From Alphaproteobacteria bacterium (GTDB taxonomy: Bacteria; Pseudomonadota; Alphaproteobacteria; Rickettsiales; VGDC01), in assembly GCA_016869895.1 (NCBI GenBank), contig VGDC01000078.1, forward strand, positions 1-7,836: 7,836 nucleotides of DNA, written 5' to 3'. The position numbers and the translations under genes are program-made. A model generated the notes under the pieces. That model saw only the letters and a program-made list of their open reading frames with translations, did no database searches and was not told the DNA's origin. Positions within the stretch are counted from its first letter, which is position 1, and every line of letters begins with the position of its first letter. Below, in pieces: positions 6,701-7,836 of the stretch.

Positions 6701-7546
6701 AGCGGTACTGGAAGCCCTAGCGGCACTTTGAACCTGACTACGGGCTCAGGCGCAGATTCGATTGCGTTCTACGCTTCTGCATCCACCGTGAATAGCGGTG
6801 CGGGCAATGACTCTATTCTTGCAGGAAATGGTAACGACTCGATTGTTGCGGGGGATGGTAATGATAGCATCAATGCCGCTGGCGGTAACAATACTGTTTA
6901 TGGTGGTGACGGCGACGACTGGATTAGCGTAACTACTGGTAGCCATATAGTTGATGGCGGGAACGGAAATAACACTATTACGGCGGATGGAACACTTACC
7001 ATCACGACTTATGGTGGCAACGATACAGTCAACCTCTCCTACCTTACCAATAGTAGCCAAGTAGACCTCGGCGATGGCGCAAACATGGTTACCAGAAGCG
7101 GCACTGGCAGCCCCACGGGTACTTTAAGCCTAATTACTGGTTCCGGTGCAGATTCCTTAACCTTCTACGCCTCAGCCTCTACCGTCACTAGCGGCGCAGG
7201 TAACGATACGATTGTAGCTGGTGGTGGTAGTGATGTTTTGAATGGCGAAGCAGGAGCTGATTCCATCACTGGTGGATCAGGAGTTGATTATTTTGTATTC
7301 ACAGACCTGACACACTCGACTGACACTGCTCGTGACATCATCACTGATTTTGTACGAGGCACAGATAAGATAGACCTGACAGGACTTGGATTTACTGGCA
7401 TCACGTCAGGTTCAGGCTCTGGCGCAACGCTGGGATATTCCATCGTAGGTGGAAATACCATCATTGTGGATGATGACTCCGATTTCAGCATCCAGCTGAC
7501 AGGCTCATTTGCGACGCTAACGGCTTCTGACTTTATATTCTCATAG
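3731..7546 (+). CDS. Large RTX calcium-binding protein with N-terminal DUF6973-like domain, type I-secreted
   Basis: About 1,271 residues. The frame opens at TTG 3728, but ATG 3731 or ATG 3743 is more likely; 3743 would give an ATGAATAA overlap with the upstream gene. Neither has a strong Shine-Dalgarno, which fits translational coupling. Domains in order: residues 1-~110 hold DAFRHAY (54-60), GNE (80-82) and MDIHNNQVG (97-105), resembling DUF6973, a likely metal or catalytic head of unknown activity. Residues ~110-235 are unassigned. DPLVLDLDNDGFEL (from 241) through KVWKDANSDG (from 340) is an EF-hand-like calcium module common in giant RTX proteins. LPLSRGYGEV (430) to RWTGA (482) is a conserved middle region of the same family, continuing to ~650. 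GGxGxDxx repeats run from ~654 to ~1184. The tail has a YFVFTDL...DIITDFVRGTDKIDL segment and ends DFIFS, a typical uncleaved type I signal. The product should be exported in one step and fold on external calcium. No transporter genes are adjacent. Confidence 0.93.
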   Translation: MSLSMNNLKKQAALEAYNLYKALIDPSIVVTMGANGFPLATKGGAPIGHNDTLDAFRHAYVSGVFTLEYGATITDLLGWGNEIYTDLNSAPLAEKIMDIHNNQVGIETALTVSNRTDLADELVLKLANNELIVTDSHGITNYSDDFVLYAQDGSKLELEIAFGDFTNVMAITFTGLDNIEHTINAEFFNNVYRDGLETILDYLGEDVWQWLANSSAMKLQVNSTIQAAMNFVVAAWVRVGDPLVLDLDNDGFELISSANSGVYFDYNGDSLGEKTGWVGPDDGFLALDANSNGVIDDVSELFGDLNTNGFTELASHDATVNGGNNDGKIDSLDSVWGSLKVWKDANSDGITDTGELQNLAYHGIKQIVLNPTSSSLTVAGNQILHLSTFADNAAVDKKIGEVFFGIDFFDNEMISDVGTVFGTDEELLALPLSRGYGEVVSLQKAMETDSTLRGMVEDLTEYTVTSASADDLLEMVEDIIFRWTGAEGSTEHVYGSFSPEKAKALEVLFALDLDALASAPGAGTDLGIITGNLSRAWDMLFDTLTVRLIFQGPMKFLTPNAYYDVVSDNMNLNDSLANILRAFETHNLKSEGMLELLFDMLNVNGNIDPNVPQINEAYALFGDYDTSWLFPHPDDMFTNLKHYNGTASAETMTGWAGGDVIRGGEGNDTISSVYSNYSTGVVNGSTVYTYYYATNYHHFLYGDGGNDRLTVDYGWAHMFGGTGDDSLSNFSDKESTMHGGTGNDTLIGDSHNDLMFGGDGNDSINGYAGNDQIYGGAGADTLIGGNGNNIIFGGAGNDVISVDSGLSYVDTGSGDNSVATWYTEIELYAYEGNDTVNLDNLIGNSIIDLGEGIATVTRSGSGSPTGTLNLKTGSSADSIAFYASASTVNSGAGNDTITSGSGNDSIVAGDGNDSINAGNGNNTVYGGEGNDWISVGSGSHVIDGGNGNNSIAAEGTVLITAYGGDDTVNLSYLTNSSQIDLGDGVNIVTRSGTGSPSGTLNLTTGSGADSIAFYASASTVNSGAGNDSILAGNGNDSIVAGDGNDSINAAGGNNTVYGGDGDDWISVTTGSHIVDGGNGNNTITADGTLTITTYGGNDTVNLSYLTNSSQVDLGDGANMVTRSGTGSPTGTLSLITGSGADSLTFYASASTVTSGAGNDTIVAGGGSDVLNGEAGADSITGGSGVDYFVFTDLTHSTDTARDIITDFVRGTDKIDLTGLGFTGITSGSGSGATLGYSIVGGNTIIVDDDSDFSIQLTGSFATLTASDFIFS
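3890..4048 (+). other. Effector-like head domain core (DUF6973-like motifs)
   Basis: This stretch encodes the three conserved blocks of the N-terminal domain: DAFRHAY, then an E-containing GWGNE, then MDIHNNQVG. From memory, DUF6973-type proteins show DAFRHA(Y/L)W, AHE and MD(L/I)xNNxVG, with the His, Asp and Glu probably forming an active or metal site. Here the block usually read as HE is NE, and the Trp after RHAY is Val. The low GC (33-40% in lines counted) separates it from the scaffold behind it. Confidence 0.55.
4451..4798 (+). other. EF-hand-like calcium module of the RTX protein
   Basis: Encodes DPLVLDLDNDGFEL, then YFDYNGD, GWVGPDDGFLALDANSNG, ELFGD, NNDGKIDSLDSVW and VWKDANSDGITDTGEL. 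These are repeated DxDxDG-type loops expected to bind calcium. The order matches the linker found between varied N-terminal regions and the repeat region in many large RTX proteins. Composition rises to 50-55% GC here. Confidence 0.75.
5690..7282 (+). repeat. RTX nonapeptide repeat region (calcium beta-roll)
   Basis: Runs of GGxGxDxxx occur, for example GGEGNDTIS, GDGGNDRLT, GGTGNDTLI, GGDGNDSIN and GGAGADTLI. They begin at about residue 654 and thin out at residue ~1184. A tyrosine-rich break (about residues 674-696, YSNYSTG to YYYATNYHHF) interrupts the first part. In this family each pair of repeats binds calcium and drives folding after export. Confidence 0.92.
6107..7240 (+). repeat. Composite ~396-bp tandem repeat, about 2.8 copies
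   Basis: Copy 1 is 6107-6505 (399 bp), copy 2 is 6506-6901 (396 bp) and copy 3 is 6902 to about 7240 (partial). Each unit encodes GGxGNDWISV, then DGGNGNNSI, TAYGGDDTVNLSYL, the non-RTX block TRSGTGSPSGTLNL, FYASASTVNSGAGND, and closing nonapeptides. The 32 bases from 6371 recur exactly at 6767; the third copy at 7163 has diverged. Copy 1 has one extra codon in the YTEIELYAY segment. In-frame spacing means recombination could add or remove 132-residue modules without breaking the protein. Confidence 0.9.
7283..7546 (+). other. C-terminal type I secretion tail
   Basis: Encodes residues ~1185-1271: YFVFTDLTHSTDTARDIITD, then FVRGTDKIDL, a glycine-rich stretch, IIVDDDSDFSIQL and final LTASDFIFS. 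This follows the pattern of serralysin-like C-terminal modules, where the last ~60 residues are the uncleaved export signal for ABC transporter/MFP/TolC systems. Confidence 0.8.
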
Positions 7547-7625
7547 ATAAAAGCATCATGTATAGCGCGATTGCGTGTGCCGCTTTCCGTACGATAAGGG
7601 CTGTTACACGAGGCATTTGAAAGAT
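7547..7625. other. Convergent intergenic gap
   Basis: 79 bases lie between the RTX stop and the end of the leftward small ORF. A terminator is expected between convergent genes, but I see only an imperfect pairing (GTGTGCC near 7575 with GGCTGTTACAC near 7599) and no U-tract stem-loop that I would call. Confidence 0.4.
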
Positions 7626-7817
7626 TTAGCATTTTATGATAGTTTGAAGCACTGCAATTAGCTGTGCATAAGCTTTCGGGTGGTTGTAACTAGCGCACTT
7701 AAGCTCCTGGGTGGTAGATGTTATTGCTGCGATTTCATGGAAATCTAAGCGCGTGAGTCTTAATTCACGCGCGGTTCTTGTTTGCCCCATTAATACACTC
7801 TTCTTTTTCTCAGACAT
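7626..7817 (-). CDS. Hypothetical small protein, 63 aa
   Basis: ATG at 7817 is preceded by GGAGG (7822-7826) four bases away, the strongest ribosome binding site in the window, which argues that translation is real. The product starts MSEKKKSVLMGQTRTARELR and is basic at the N terminus, with no signal peptide or membrane segment. It has two cysteines (Cys41 and the final Cys63). I do not recognise it. The end, LIAVLQTIIKC, could be a native terminus or the result of truncation of a longer protein by the RTX locus. It converges on the RTX gene. A small regulatory or DNA-associated protein is possible but unsupported. Confidence 0.5.
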   Translation of the reverse strand: MSEKKKSVLMGQTRTARELRLTRLDFHEIAAITSTTQELKCASYNHPKAYAQLIAVLQTIIKC

Positions 7818-7836
7818 TTCGCCTCCATGCCTGACG

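Larger units (their letters stand above)
2919..7836. mobile_element. Putative genomic island (left junction in window, right end not seen)
   Basis: Three things coincide near 2919: an orphan tRNA-like 3' end, a fall in GC from about 60% to about 35-45%, and a change in gene content from leftward chromosomal-type genes to a rightward RTX effector locus. Tandem TATGTCCC repeats beside the junction resemble integrase arm sites. No integrase, transposase or intact tRNA is in the window, so the mobile nature is inferred from the scar and composition alone. Confidence 0.42.

Noticed and set aside
4525..7060. Minus-strand frames within the RTX gene (for example 6746-7060 and 6350-6550)
   Set aside because: They arise from the repetitive coding sequence on the other strand and carry no start signals or protein-like features.
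6107..7240. Regular repeats considered as CRISPR or satellite DNA
   Set aside because: The units are long, in frame and encode conserved protein modules within one open reading frame.

Overview
The window joins two kinds of DNA. Positions 1 to about 2,900 are GC-rich (one hand-counted line, 2161-2220, is 63% GC) and carry two minus-strand genes of chromosomal character. Positions about 2,940 to 7,836 are AT-richer (lines counted at 33-55% GC) and carry a very large secreted RTX protein with a small partner gene. The likely host is a Gram-negative proteobacterium, probably an alphaproteobacterium. This rests on the type I-secreted RTX protein, signal peptide style and base composition. No ribosomal RNA or other firm marker is present, so it is an inference.

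Left part, minus strand. A 603-residue protein with several hydrophobic segments (982-2793) is followed 80 bases later by an exported PIG-L/LmbE-type deacetylase. That gene starts at 901 and runs off the left edge, so it is easy to miss. The two could be co-transcribed. I recognise only the deacetylase.

Boundary. At 2919-2944 lies an orphan 3' end of a tRNA-like gene on the minus strand: T arm, acceptor 3' half with U70 and A73, and an encoded CCA. No matching 5' half is placed as a tRNA or tmRNA would need. It sits where composition changes and is followed by three tandem TATGTCCC repeats, with an inverted copy 68 bases beyond the last of them. This looks like an attachment-site scar, which would make the sequence to its right an integrated island. 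The integrase and the full RNA gene would then lie outside the window. The scar's geometry points to their being on the right.

Right part. A 154-residue membrane-anchored or exported protein (3286-3750) overlaps the start of a ~1,271-residue RTX protein (3731-7546). The RTX protein has an N-terminal DAFRHA...MDIHNNQVG domain resembling DUF6973, then an EF-hand-like DPLVLDLDxDG module and an RWTGA-containing middle region. Its C-terminal half is glycine/aspartate nonapeptide repeats, including a composite module of about 396 bp present about 2.8 times, and it ends in a type I secretion tail. The N-terminal domain and the small upstream gene share low GC (about 33-40%), while the scaffold from about 4,440 on is about 50-55%. 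The best reading is a polymorphic effector whose 'head' plus candidate immunity/partner gene was exchanged as a cassette onto a conserved secretion scaffold. That is the reverse of the usual order of toxin tip at the C terminus and immunity gene downstream. No type I transporter gene is in the window. A convergent 63-codon ORF with a strong ribosome binding site closes the right end.
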